Assembly: GCA_902406105.1 (NCBI GenBank)
Contig: CABPCP010000002.1
Location: forward strand, 1-64,000
DNA from: an uncultured Mordavella sp.
GTDB lineage: Bacteria; Bacillota; Clostridia; Lachnospirales; Lachnospiraceae
Direction of reading: 5' to 3'
Length of the DNA: 64,000 nt
Shown: positions 44,611 through 52,245 of the stretch, one piece after another
Layout of the letters: each line of letters opens with the position of its first letter
How positions within the stretch are numbered: position 1 is the stretch's first letter
Made by a program: the position numbers and the translations under genes
Notes under the pieces: generated by a model
The model's input: the letters and a program-made list of their open reading frames with translations, nothing else
The model's database searches: none
What the model was told of the DNA's origin: nothing

Positions 44611-46002
44611 CTATCTGCCTGCTCTTTCCAGTGTCTTCTTAAACTGAATGTAAAACAGGATCGCCGTGAATGTCACCGCGATCAAATCCGCGATCGGTTC
44701 CGCCACATAGACAGCCATCGCCCGATCCGCTCTTAAAATCAGAGGCATAATATAAATCAACGGAATCAGCAGAACAAATTTTCTCATTACAGCAACAACA
44801 ATGGATTCCGTCGCTTTTCCCAGCGCGTTAAATGTCAACTGGCAGGCTATCTGTATTCCCATCAGGAACATAGACCCCATATAGATGCGAAGCGCCGTCT
44901 TAGTATATTCCACCAGGGTGGCATCCGAGGTAAACATGGCCGCAAACCCTCCTGGCAGCAGCATGACCAGAGTCCACAGCAGAATGGAATATCCCAAGCT
45001 GACTTTCAAGAGCAGTTTAAAGGCCGCCCGGACTCTCTTTGTGTCTCCCGCCCCATAATTATAGCTGATAATAGGCTGCGCCCCCTGCCCCAGACCTTGA
45101 AGAGGCAGCATTGCGAACTGCATGACGCTTGTAAGGATCGTCATTGCGCCAACCGCGATGTCTCCGCCGTATTTCTGGAGAGAACTGTTAAAGCAGACAG
45201 AGATCACGCTTTCGCTGGCCTGCATAATGAATGTTGCCGCTCCAAGAGCCAGACAAGGCAGTATGATCTTGGGATTCAGTCGGAGATTTTTCCTTCTTAT
45301 CTTCAGGAATGTTTTCTTTCCGCACAGAAAACGGACTACCCAGATGCAGGAAAGCGCCTGAGATATGATCGTCGCAAGGGCCGCCCCCCGCACATCCATA
45401 TCAAAACCGAAGATGAAGATCGGATCCAGGATAATATTGGCAACCGCGCCGATCAGAACCGACAGCATTCCTGTCTTCGCAAAGCCCTGGGCAGTGATAA
45501 ACGCATTCATTCCAAGGGTGATCTCTACAAAAATCGTTCCGATCGCATAGATATTCATATAGTTGACACCGTATCCAATGGTGTTCTCACTTGCTCCAAA
45601 CGCCATGAGCAGATCTTTGTTCCAGATCAGCAATACGGCAGTAAGTACAATAGAGATTATGATCTGAAGCGTAAAACAGTTCCCCAGGGTTCGTTCCGCA
45701 GATTCCTTATCCTGCTTTCCCATAAATATAGAGGCCCGCGGCGCCCCGCCATATCCAACCAGAGCCGCAAACGCAGAGACGATCATGATCAGCGGCATAC
45801 ATACTCCTACTCCGGTCAGCGCCGCAGCTCCGATCTCCGGAATATGTCCGATATAAATCCTGTCCACAATGTTGTACAGCATATTGATCAACTGCGCCGC
45901 AACCGTTGGCAGCGCCAGCTTAAGGAGAAGCCTCCCCAAAGGTTCTGTCCGTAGGAACTCCTTATCCGCATTGTTCTGTGCGTTTTGTTCTGTCTGTTTC
46001 AT
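44611..46002 (-). CDS. MATE family efflux transporter (second copy)
   Basis: 463 residues with about 12 TM helices. Family landmarks are PLGRLLLKLALPTVAAQLINMLYNIVDRIYIG (first helix region, in part), GLGQGAQPIISYNYGAG and FNALGKATESI. The start at 46002 overlaps the upstream marR stop by ATGA, so expression is coupled to it; an open frame extends upstream through marR but is an antisense-free frame artefact. Likely Na+ or H+ coupled drug efflux. Confidence 0.9.
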   Translation of the reverse strand: MKQTEQNAQNNADKEFLRTEPLGRLLLKLALPTVAAQLINMLYNIVDRIYIGHIPEIGAAALTGVGVCMPLIMIVSAFAALVGYGGAPRASIFMGKQDKESAERTLGNCFTLQIIISIVLTAVLLIWNKDLLMAFGASENTIGYGVNYMNIYAIGTIFVEITLGMNAFITAQGFAKTGMLSVLIGAVANIILDPIFIFGFDMDVRGAALATIISQALSCIWVVRFLCGKKTFLKIRRKNLRLNPKIILPCLALGAATFIMQASESVISVCFNSSLQKYGGDIAVGAMTILTSVMQFAMLPLQGLGQGAQPIISYNYGAGDTKRVRAAFKLLLKVSLGYSILLWTLVMLLPGGFAAMFTSDATLVEYTKTALRIYMGSMFLMGIQIACQLTFNALGKATESIVVAVMRKFVLLIPLIYIMPLILRADRAMAVYVAEPIADLIAVTFTAILFYIQFKKTLERAGR

Positions 46003-46448
46003 ACCTGTTCGCTTCCTTCCATTGCTTTTCTTGTATTCGTAAATACCCTGCGCAAAAATTCTGTGTACGTCTCCAGTTCTTCTCCGCTGAAGCCTTCCAG
46101 AATAGTACTCAGGAATTCTTCTCTCACTTCGTTGATGCTTTCTGTCACCGGTCCTGCCAAAGCGCACAGCCTAAGATGGATCTTCCTTCGGTCTTCCTTA
46201 TCCGGCTCTCTTTCCAGCAGAGATTTTTGTATCAGAGACTCTACCGCCTTTGACACAGCCCCCTTGGAAAGCATACGCAGCTCTACGATATCAGCCGCCG
46301 TATCTTTTCCCGGATTATTCTGCAGAAAGCTGATGATATCCGCTTCAATGACCGTAAGATCGTGCTCTGTACAGACCTTTTTCAGCATCTTGTCATACAG
46401 ACGGAACAGACTTCTAAGTCCCATAAATAATTCCGTTGTCCTCTTCAC
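45999..46448 (-). CDS. MarR family regulator of the second MATE gene
   Basis: 149 residues. DNA-binding region MLSKGAVSKAVESLIQK with wing LLEREPDKEDRRKIHLRL. GTG start at 46448 with AGAGG 7 nt upstream. Its last four bases overlap the MATE start, so the pair forms a self-controlled efflux operon similar in logic to the two MarR/ABC operons in the window. Confidence 0.88.
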   Translation of the reverse strand: MKRTTELFMGLRSLFRLYDKMLKKVCTEHDLTVIEADIISFLQNNPGKDTAADIVELRMLSKGAVSKAVESLIQKSLLEREPDKEDRRKIHLRLCALAGPVTESINEVREEFLSTILEGFSGEELETYTEFLRRVFTNTRKAMEGSEQV

Positions 46449-46501
46449 CTCTATACCTCTTTTCTGTAATTAGTTTCTAAAAAAACCGTTTCCAAAAGAA
46501 C

Positions 46502-46529
46502 ATTATACTCAAGTGTATTGAAAAGTCAA
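46502..46529 (-). promoter_or_regulatory. Promoter of the MarR/MATE operon
   Basis: Minus strand TTGACT, 16 bp, TATAAT. Downstream, two near-identical direct copies of GAAAC flank a T-run, but no clean palindrome is visible. Confidence 0.65.
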
Positions 46530-46549
46530 GCTCGCTGAAGGCACAATAA

Positions 46550-46592
46550 TAGGGCAGAACATACATATTCAAAAAATATGCTGTCTGCCCTA
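46550..46592 (-). terminator. Hairpin after the XRE-Uma2 gene
   Basis: TAGGGCAGA and TCTGCCCTA (9 bp) enclose an inner ATATT/AATAT helix. The minus-strand tail (TTATTG) is weak, so termination is likely but not certain. Confidence 0.5.
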
Positions 46593-46622
46593 ATTCCATA
46601 CAGTCAGATATGAGTCCGTTCT

Positions 46623-47405
46623 TTATTCCTTCCATATCCCTGCCGTAAGTTCCGAAAAATCAATCTGAAGTCTTTCCTCAAACACACGGACAGGTACTTT
46701 ATCCTTGAATGTATACAGAGAAATATATGGAGCAGCCTCCCCTTCAAACCAGTAACATACAACCATCTCTCTCTTTACGTCCACGATCCAATACTCCCGC
46801 ACTCCTGCGGTCATGTATTTCTGCACTTTGATCCCATAGTCCCGCTTCCTGGTGGATTCAGACGCGATCTCAATACACAGATCCGGCGCGCCATAGACCC
46901 CTTTTTTCGTAATCTTTTCTCTCTGACAGACCAAAGCGAGATCCGGCTGTATCACCGTCTTGTCATTCCGGTCCAACTGCACATCCAAAGGAGAGGGCAG
47001 GATCCGGCACGGTCCTCCCTGCTGCCGGATGAACAGCTTGATCTCGAAAAGAAGTTCCGTGACCAGTTCCTGATGGGTAAAACTGGGGGCTTCAAGGAAG
47101 AATAGCTTTCCATCGATTAATTCCGCCCTCACATCTTCCGGCAGCTCTCTGTAATCCTCCAGCGTATATTCATCCTGCCTCTTCGCGAAATACGGCGCTC
47201 TGCTGTCCCGCAGCGCTTCTTCCCGCGCATATTCCTCCGCAAACAGAACAGCCTCCAGCGCCCGAATGGTATCATAACGGGGGGAGCGTGTCTCTCCGCT
47301 CAGGATCTTGTTGATCGTGCCTGTGGGGACGCCGGAAAGCTGGGAAAGCTGTTCCGTTGTCAGTCCCAGTTCTTTCTTTCTTTTATTCAATTCTTCGTAC
47401 AGCAT
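46623..47405 (-). CDS. XRE helix-turn-helix fused to a Uma2-type nuclease fold
   Basis: 260 residues. About 1-55 is a lambda-repressor-like domain (LGLTTEQLSQLSGVPTGTINKI). About 75-255 is a Uma2/DUF820 domain of the PD-(D/E)XK superfamily: VRAELIDGKLFFLEAPS, then IQPDLALVC and LCIEIASES, ending with a conserved Lys-rich helix YGIKVQKYMTAGVREYWIVD. Uma2 proteins are widespread but their cleavage targets are not well defined. The fusion suggests a DNA-binding, possibly self-regulated nuclease; a toxin or regulatory role are both possible. Monocistronic. Confidence 0.82.
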   Translation of the reverse strand: MLYEELNKRKKELGLTTEQLSQLSGVPTGTINKILSGETRSPRYDTIRALEAVLFAEEYAREEALRDSRAPYFAKRQDEYTLEDYRELPEDVRAELIDGKLFFLEAPSFTHQELVTELLFEIKLFIRQQGGPCRILPSPLDVQLDRNDKTVIQPDLALVCQREKITKKGVYGAPDLCIEIASESTRKRDYGIKVQKYMTAGVREYWIVDVKREMVVCYWFEGEAAPYISLYTFKDKVPVRVFEERLQIDFSELTAGIWKE

Positions 47406-47451
47406 AATCTTCCCTCCCGCATTCTGGATCTTTCAATCTGTTTCTATTTAT

Positions 47452-47501
47452 ATGATACATCCATATACGGGTGCTGTCAATTTGTTTTACCGAATACGGG
47501 T
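47452..47501 (-). promoter_or_regulatory. Promoter with two ACCCGTAT repeats before XRE-Uma2
   Basis: Minus strand TTGACA (47475-47480), 17 bp, TATCAT (47452-47457). ACCCGTAT occurs twice in the same orientation, once in the spacer (47465-47472) and once upstream of -35 (47494-47501), 29 bp apart. The XRE domain of the gene product is the obvious candidate binder. Confidence 0.65.
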
Positions 47502-47507
47502 AATTTT

Positions 47508-47684
47508 TGTAACTATTCAGCCATGCGGCTGACTGATAAAAACAGCACGGCAAGTTTACTTGCAAAGGGGCTGTTTTTTATCAGTCAGACATATGGCGTT
47601 TAGCCATAAGCGAGGATTTAGCCACGATAGTGGCGGAAAAGCAGCGATAGCTGCGAATCCGAGCTGTAAGGCTGAATAGTTACA
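47508..47684. repeat. 177-bp multi-hairpin element with 15-bp terminal inverted repeats
   Basis: TGTAACTATTCAGCC (47508-47522) and GGCTGAATAGTTACA (47670-47684) are perfect inverted repeats. Inside are, in order: CAGCC/GGCTG; GACTGATAAAAACAGC with GCTGTTTTTTATCAGTC, itself enclosing GCAAGT/ACTTGC; TATGGC/GCCATA; and GGATT/AATCC enclosing GCCAC-GATA-GTGGC and GCAGC-GATA-GCTGC. No coding frame is evident. It fits either a non-autonomous mobile element (MITE-like) or a structured RNA. Confidence 0.75.
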
Positions 47685-47697
47685 ATTCTTCCGTGGT

Positions 47698-48246
47698 TTA
47701 GTTCAGCAATTTATTCCCTTTCTCACAGATCTCATAGATCTCATCGTATTTCTCTTCGATCAGGGGATCGATCTTCTCTGTCTGCCTGCGGGCCCGCCTT
47801 TTGTATACAAAGTACGGAGCTATCCATCCCAGGAATCCCGGAACCGCCAAAATGGCGCAAAGCATAACATGTGGAGGATCGGCCGTCACCGCAAAGGTGG
47901 CTCCCGCCATAAACACAGTCCCTAGAAATCCTACGGTCAACGCCTGCGCCGTAGGAATACTGGTCTTCTCTTTCTCCAACTGCCGGATTTCCTCTACGCA
48001 GGCCTCAAAATTTCTCTGTAAACGAGTAAGTTCCATTTTATTCATGATCTTGCGGTCCCGTTTCAACCGAACCACTACTTTCTTATGATGGGAAACTCCC
48101 GCCTTCTTGGGATATCCTTCCGGCGTTCCTCCATTTATATTCTCATCCACTTCCCAGCCAAAGTTTGCATAACTGTCGATCAGGAAGGACATCTGACCCA
48201 TGTCTGTGGGAACTTCTTTATATTCATAGCCTACAAATCCTCTCAT
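47698..48246 (-). CDS. Hypothetical membrane protein of the two-component operon
   Basis: 182 residues. A soluble start (FVGYEYKEVPTDMGQMSFL, YANFGWEVDENI) is followed by a charged coiled-coil-like stretch (about 65-98), two TM segments (about 100-120 and 125-147) and a cytosolic tail RRARRQTEKIDPLIEEKYDE. Family not recognised. It begins by a 4-nt overlap with the histidine kinase stop, so it is cotranslated with the signalling pair and may modulate the kinase or be a linked envelope protein. Confidence 0.65.
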   Translation of the reverse strand: MRGFVGYEYKEVPTDMGQMSFLIDSYANFGWEVDENINGGTPEGYPKKAGVSHHKKVVVRLKRDRKIMNKMELTRLQRNFEACVEEIRQLEKEKTSIPTAQALTVGFLGTVFMAGATFAVTADPPHVMLCAILAVPGFLGWIAPYFVYKRRARRQTEKIDPLIEEKYDEIYEICEKGNKLLN

Positions 48247-49346
48247 CTTCTGTCCCCTCCAATCTCTTCAGGCGCCGGATCAGCCGCTTGCAGTGTTACT
48301 GTGAATGTGCTTCCTTTTCCTTCCTGGCTTGACACCCGGATCTCTCCGCCCATCAGGTCTAAGATCCGTTTAACCAGCGCAAGCCCCAGACCGTTTCCTT
48401 CTTTTGAATGAGACGTATCTCCCTGATAGAATTTGTCAAAAATATGCCTGGCGCTTTCTTCACTCATCCCGCAGCCTGTGTCAGAAACAGACACTTCGAT
48501 CTTTCCTTCCAAGGCCCTCTGCCGGATCGTCACGTTTCCTCCCGGCTCTGTAAACTTAAGCGCATTAGAGATCAGGTTGTTCCACACCACTTCCAGAAGA
48601 CTTGGATCTGCCTGCACGATCGCCCGCTCTTCCAGGTCCACTTCCAGGCCCATCTCCTTTTCGTCCCACAGTTCCTCATATTGCAGGATACAATTTTCCA
48701 ATTGTCCACACAGATCGTATCTCTCGATCTCCGGATCGATCTTTTGATTTTCCAGCTTGTTTAATTTTAAAATATTACTGATCAGATTTGACAGGCGGGC
48801 CGCCGCTTCCTCAATATCTCCGGCATATTCCTGCCGTTCTTGCTCTGTTACATTTTTCTTCTGCAGCAGTTCCGCGTAATTCTTGATAATGGCGATGGGA
48901 GTTTTCATCTCGTGGGACACGTTGGAGACAAAGTCTGTCTTTAACGTCTCTACGCTCCCCAGCTCTTCCACCATCTTATTAAAATCCAGGATCATCATAT
49001 CCAGATAGTCTAAGTTCGCGACCGTATGGATCGTGGGTATATATACGGAAAAATCGCCTTCCGCCACCTGTTTGGCCGCCTCCGCCATCCTGTGCATTGG
49101 AACTTCATAGGTATCCTTCATCTTCTTTCTTGTGAAGATCGTCAGCCCCACTGCCACAATTCCCCAATACAGCATAGGTACCAGTACTTGAATGAGTTCG
49201 TTCCATCCCCGCTCATTCATCATAACGATCAGGCCCACATGGATCCCCGACATCAGGAAGAGAACCCCCAGGAAAACGGCGAAAAGGGAAGGCGGAAAAA
49301 GGGTATTTTTGATCATATGCTGGCCTTTTTCGTCTCTTCCCTTCAT
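48243..49346 (-). CDS. Sensor histidine kinase
   Basis: 367 residues. Two TM helices (about 16-35 and 44-62) with almost no extracellular loop, a HAMP-like linker (about 65-125), the phospho-acceptor His in FVSNVSHEMKTPIAIIKNYAE, and a HATPase domain with N-box NLISNALKFTEPGG, G1 DTGCGMSEESA and G2 GNGLGLALVKRIL. The short loop suggests it senses signals within the membrane or via a partner such as an ABC transporter. It is coupled to the response regulator by a 4-nt overlap. Confidence 0.92.
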   Translation of the reverse strand: MKGRDEKGQHMIKNTLFPPSLFAVFLGVLFLMSGIHVGLIVMMNERGWNELIQVLVPMLYWGIVAVGLTIFTRKKMKDTYEVPMHRMAEAAKQVAEGDFSVYIPTIHTVANLDYLDMMILDFNKMVEELGSVETLKTDFVSNVSHEMKTPIAIIKNYAELLQKKNVTEQERQEYAGDIEEAAARLSNLISNILKLNKLENQKIDPEIERYDLCGQLENCILQYEELWDEKEMGLEVDLEERAIVQADPSLLEVVWNNLISNALKFTEPGGNVTIRQRALEGKIEVSVSDTGCGMSEESARHIFDKFYQGDTSHSKEGNGLGLALVKRILDLMGGEIRVSSQEGKGSTFTVTLQAADPAPEEIGGDRR

Positions 49347-50014
49347 AACAGCACCGCCTTATAGCCCAGTCCCCGCACTGTCACGATCTTAAACCCGTCG
49401 CACCCAGACAGTTTGTTTCTGAGCTTGGTCATATATACATCCACTGCCCGAAGGCTGGTATCACTGTCCACATCCCAGAATTCATCCATTAACTGGGCCC
49501 GTGAAAATGTTTTCTTCGGGTAGGACAACAGCTTATAGATAATATGAAATTCCCTTGTAGTAAGGCTGATCTCTTCTCCGTTCACCTCAGCGCTCATCCC
49601 GTCCCCGTCCAATTCCAGATTCCCTACACAGATCTTATGTTCTGACTCTATATTCGCCCTTCTTAACAAGGCCCGGACACGCAGCAGCAGCTCATCCAGT
49701 TCTACCGGCTTTACCATATAGTCGTCGATCCCAAGGCGGAAGCCTCTCTGCTTAGATGGAAGATCGTCCTTCGCCGACATAAAAAGAATGGGGATCCTCT
49801 CGTTGACCTCCCGCACCGTCCTTGCAAATTCAAATCCATCGATTTCCGGCATCATAATATCCGAGATGATCAGATCGTATCGCTTCTCATACATCTCATC
49901 ATAGGCGTCAGAGGCATTGAGGCAGCCTTTGGCCTGGAAGCCGCTGTCATTTAGATAGGTACACACTACCCGGTTCAGTTTTTCGTCATCTTCCACAACA
50001 AGGATATCTATCAT
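49343..50014 (-). CDS. OmpR family response regulator
   Basis: 223 residues. Receiver domain (about 1-115) with acidic pocket LVVEDDEKL, phospho-acceptor Asp in DLIISDIMMPEIDGFEFA and Lys in MVKPVELDELLLR. The C-terminal winged helix (about 130-223) includes SLTTREFHIIYKLLSYPKKTFSRAQL (in part). Start at 50014 (MIDILVVEDD) with AGGA 7 nt upstream rather than the longer in-frame starts. Partner of the following kinase. Confidence 0.93.
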   Translation of the reverse strand: MIDILVVEDDEKLNRVVCTYLNDSGFQAKGCLNASDAYDEMYEKRYDLIISDIMMPEIDGFEFARTVREVNERIPILFMSAKDDLPSKQRGFRLGIDDYMVKPVELDELLLRVRALLRRANIESEHKICVGNLELDGDGMSAEVNGEEISLTTREFHIIYKLLSYPKKTFSRAQLMDEFWDVDSDTSLRAVDVYMTKLRNKLSGCDGFKIVTVRGLGYKAVLL

Positions 50015-50104
50015 TTTCTTTTCCTGCCTTTTCATTACTTTGGATTTTAGTATAGACAGGATATATTTCCACAATATTTGAGTTTTGTTTCTAAATTGTT
50101 AATT

Positions 50105-50250
50105 TTAGCCTTCTTGGTCCAGCATGATCCAGCCGGCGCCGCTTCTTAACCTTCCCCAGGTATTCTCGTTTTTATCCTTTCTTTTTTCTACAATCTCTAC
50201 CGGAACCTCTGAATATACAGACCCACCGGATACATATTCCTTTCCTCCTT
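50105..50250 (-). pseudogene. Remnant of an SH3-domain protein C-terminus
   Basis: A minus-strand frame lacking any start ends in NENTWGRLRSGAGWIMLD-QEG-stop, the sequence that closes many Lachnospiraceae bacterial-SH3 (SH3b) proteins. Only about 45 codons (from EYVSGGSVYSEVPVEI) are left, directly after the ABC remnant and in another frame. Confidence 0.65.
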
Positions 50251-50412
50251 TTACTCAAATTTCTTCATGGCCTTCCCGATCTCCACCTCGGTACGAGTAT
50301 CCACGCTGGATGTCGCCTCGTCCAGAATCAGGATCGGCGGATCACACAGGAATACCCTGGCAATGGCAAGGAGCTGTCTCTGTCCCGCCGGTTTCTCTAT
50401 CACCGCCGAATT
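50251..50412 (-). pseudogene. Remnant of an ABC exporter ATPase
   Basis: The minus strand encodes [20 protein letters not shown], then [18 protein letters not shown] and a stop. This is the signature-to-D-loop part of an exporter ATPase without Walker A, membrane domain or the last 60 residues. The signature is damaged (PAGQ for SGGQ/SQGQ). It is closest in wording to the SQGQ-type subunits at 18955 and 40309, so it is the relic of a deleted exporter. Confidence 0.8.
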
Positions 50413-50432
50413 CCAACGGTCAAAAATTTTTC

Positions 50433-50969
50433 CTAACAGACTGCTTTCCCGGCTTCATAGGCCAGACTAAATGCGGGTGTTGTCTCTACTTCTCCTTTTT
50501 GGTACACACCCTCTCCGTAGATTTCTCCTTTCACACGGGCGCCTGGCAGACAGTCCGTGAACCCTCTCATAGCATCCATGGTCCGCTCCATCGCCTTGCG
50601 CCCTGCCGCGGCTGTGGCGATAAAATAAACATCCTTATTTCTGATCTCCGTATAACGGGGAAGGGTCCGGTCGATCATGGTCTTTAACTGACCGTCCATA
50701 GAATAAAAATATACCGGGGTGGCAAGGACAAGCACATCTGCTTCTACCATCTTATCCAGCAGTTCTTTCATATCATCTCTCTGGATGCAGGCTTTGGTTT
50801 CCCGGCATCCGTAGCAGGCTACGCAGGGATTGATGGTCAATTGGCGCAGAAACACCTTTTCCACTTGATTTCCAGATTCCTCCGCCCCTTTCTTAAACTG
50901 TTCGCATAAAATATCAGAATTCCCGTTTTTCCGGGGACTTCCGGATATGATCAGCACTTTCTTACTCAT
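50433..50969 (-). CDS. NADPH-dependent FMN reductase / flavodoxin family protein
   Basis: 178 residues of the iron-sulfur-flavoprotein/NADPH-FMN-reductase type. The FMN phosphate loop is [13 protein letters not shown], the mid-region [20 protein letters not shown] is characteristic, and [18 protein letters not shown] is the cysteine loop seen in flavoproteins with or without a [4Fe-4S] cluster. Probably an anaerobic reductase of quinones or nitro compounds. AGGAGG precedes the start. Its stop is 20 nt from the ABC remnant, so the deletion that made the remnant ended near here. Confidence 0.9.
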   Translation of the reverse strand: MSKKVLIISGSPRKNGNSDILCEQFKKGAEESGNQVEKVFLRQLTINPCVACYGCRETKACIQRDDMKELLDKMVEADVLVLATPVYFYSMDGQLKTMIDRTLPRYTEIRNKDVYFIATAAAGRKAMERTMDAMRGFTDCLPGARVKGEIYGEGVYQKGEVETTPAFSLAYEAGKAVC

Positions 50970-51000
50970 TGCTTTCTACCTCCTTTCTGGTCTTATTATA

Positions 51001-51066
51001 GAAAAAACGGGCCTTCATAAGAAGACCCGTTTAGTTTCGCAGTTAAAACCTTTTGGTTGATACTCT
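51001..51066 (-). ncRNA. Conserved 66-nt terminator element, copy A
   Basis: The minus-strand element begins at the TIGR04076 stop. A conserved upstream part (AAGGTTTTAACTGCGAAACT) is followed by the stem CGGGTCTTC/GAAGGCCCG and a U-tract. It aligns without gaps to 54521-54586 at 47 of 66 positions, with compensatory changes in the stem. It clearly can terminate transcription; whether the upstream part is an aptamer is unknown. Confidence 0.55.
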
Positions 51067-51402
51067 TTACTCTGTCTCCAAAACAGACTCAATATCTGTC
51101 TCTTCCAGCTTAAAGATCACTGGACGCAGCCCGTCATTACAGCTGCAGATCGCCACTCCCGGTTTGCGGATCCAATCGCCGTAGTAGAACAGCTCTTCCC
51201 CCATACCATGAGAAAGGGCGAATACATACTGGTAGATCGCTTTCCACGCCTCGTCGCAGAGTCCCTCCGGCTTTGCGTAATCCGCATAGAATACCTGGCC
51301 TTCTTTCAGCATGGGACAGGCTGTCAATCCTTCAATCCCGTATTCCTTTGCCAGTTCTTCGTCCAAGGTTGTCTTTAAAACAGTAATCTTACACTTTTTC
51401 AT
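51067..51402 (-). CDS. TIGR04076 family protein
   Basis: 111 residues. KKCKITVLKTTLDEELAKEY, ACPMLKEGQVFYADYAKPEG, CDEAWKAIYQYVFALSHG and GVAICSCNDGLRPVIFKLE match this small family of unknown function, which has conserved cysteines. Start at 51402; an open frame continues upstream over the divergent Crp-like gene but is spurious. Divergent from that regulator, so it may be its target. Confidence 0.82.
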   Translation of the reverse strand: MKKCKITVLKTTLDEELAKEYGIEGLTACPMLKEGQVFYADYAKPEGLCDEAWKAIYQYVFALSHGMGEELFYYGDWIRKPGVAICSCNDGLRPVIFKLEETDIESVLETE

Positions 51403-51486
51403 AGAAATGACCTTCCTTTCCTTACAATTGCAGTCTGTTTCCTCCTGTGCTATCATAAAACCATCCCGAAAGAAGGAGGTTCTGCC

Positions 51487-52164
51487 ATGCTGATCCCACG
51501 CTATTTTTTCACAAATACTTTCGCCGGTTTCTACGAATACTTTCTCACCCAGCCCCATATCAGAAGAATTTTTCAAAAAGAAGAATATCTGTGGAGGCTG
51601 GACGAACCGCTTACCCACGTCTACTATGTAATATCCGGCGTTGCCGTCGCCACGCTGGAACACGAGGACGGTTTCCGCAAGATTTCTTCCTTCCACAGCA
51701 GCGGCACGATTTTCCCTGTCAGCCATCAGTCTTCCTTCAAAATCGAGCAGTCCATCGCTGTAACTGCCGTATCGGAGATGGAAACCCTGTGTTTTACCAA
51801 TGAAGCATTTCTTCAGATGCTCTGTGAAAACAGGCAGCTTATGCTCTGCACCCTGAACTGGTACGCTTCTTATGTAAATCTTCTCCTTTACGAAAGCGCG
51901 CACCAGGACTACAACAGCTCTTTCATCAAATTGTGCAATCTGCTCTATCTTTTCTCGCAGAATTCTCCTTCCGGCCAGGAAGGGCGCATTGATCTGACAC
52001 AAGAAAATATCGCTCAGATCCTGACTATGACACGTGTAAACGCAGCTCGCAATCTGGCCCGGCTTCGGGATGAAAAGATCATCATTCCTCACCGCCGATG
52101 GATTGAGATCATCGACCAGCAGGCACTGGAGGCTTACTGTTCTCTGGAGACCCTCCAGCCTTAG
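51487..52164 (+). CDS. Crp/Fnr family regulator
   Basis: 225 residues. N-terminal cyclic-nucleotide-like sensor barrel (VYYVISGVAVATLEHEDGFRK), dimer helix around 115-150 and a C-terminal helix-turn-helix (LTQENIAQILTMTRVNAARNLARL). There is no N-terminal Fnr cysteine cluster, so the effector is not oxygen via Fe-S. GGAGG lies 7 nt before the ATG. Divergent from the TIGR04076 gene over 84 bp. Confidence 0.9.
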   Translation: MLIPRYFFTNTFAGFYEYFLTQPHIRRIFQKEEYLWRLDEPLTHVYYVISGVAVATLEHEDGFRKISSFHSSGTIFPVSHQSSFKIEQSIAVTAVSEMETLCFTNEAFLQMLCENRQLMLCTLNWYASYVNLLLYESAHQDYNSSFIKLCNLLYLFSQNSPSGQEGRIDLTQENIAQILTMTRVNAARNLARLRDEKIIIPHRRWIEIIDQQALEAYCSLETLQP

Positions 52165-52182
52165 AGGGCTCCGGATTTTTTC
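52146..52182 (+). terminator. Terminator of the Crp-like gene
   Basis: GGAGACCCTC and GAGGGCTCC form a stem with one bulge. GGATTTTTTC follows. The 5' arm lies within the last codons of the gene. Confidence 0.65.
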
Positions 52183-52245
52183 TTATCTGCTCACTCCAGT
52201 CTACAGGAAATAGCCATTTCCTTCTGTATAAAAATTTACACAGTT

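Noticed and set aside
46003-46167. N-terminal extension of the second MATE protein
   Set aside because: It overlaps the marR coding sequence in another frame; the ATGA overlap at 45999-46002 fixes the start.
51403-52092. Upstream in-frame extension of the TIGR04076 gene (341 codons in total)
   Set aside because: It lies antisense to the well-supported Crp-like gene, and the family protein starts at 51402.
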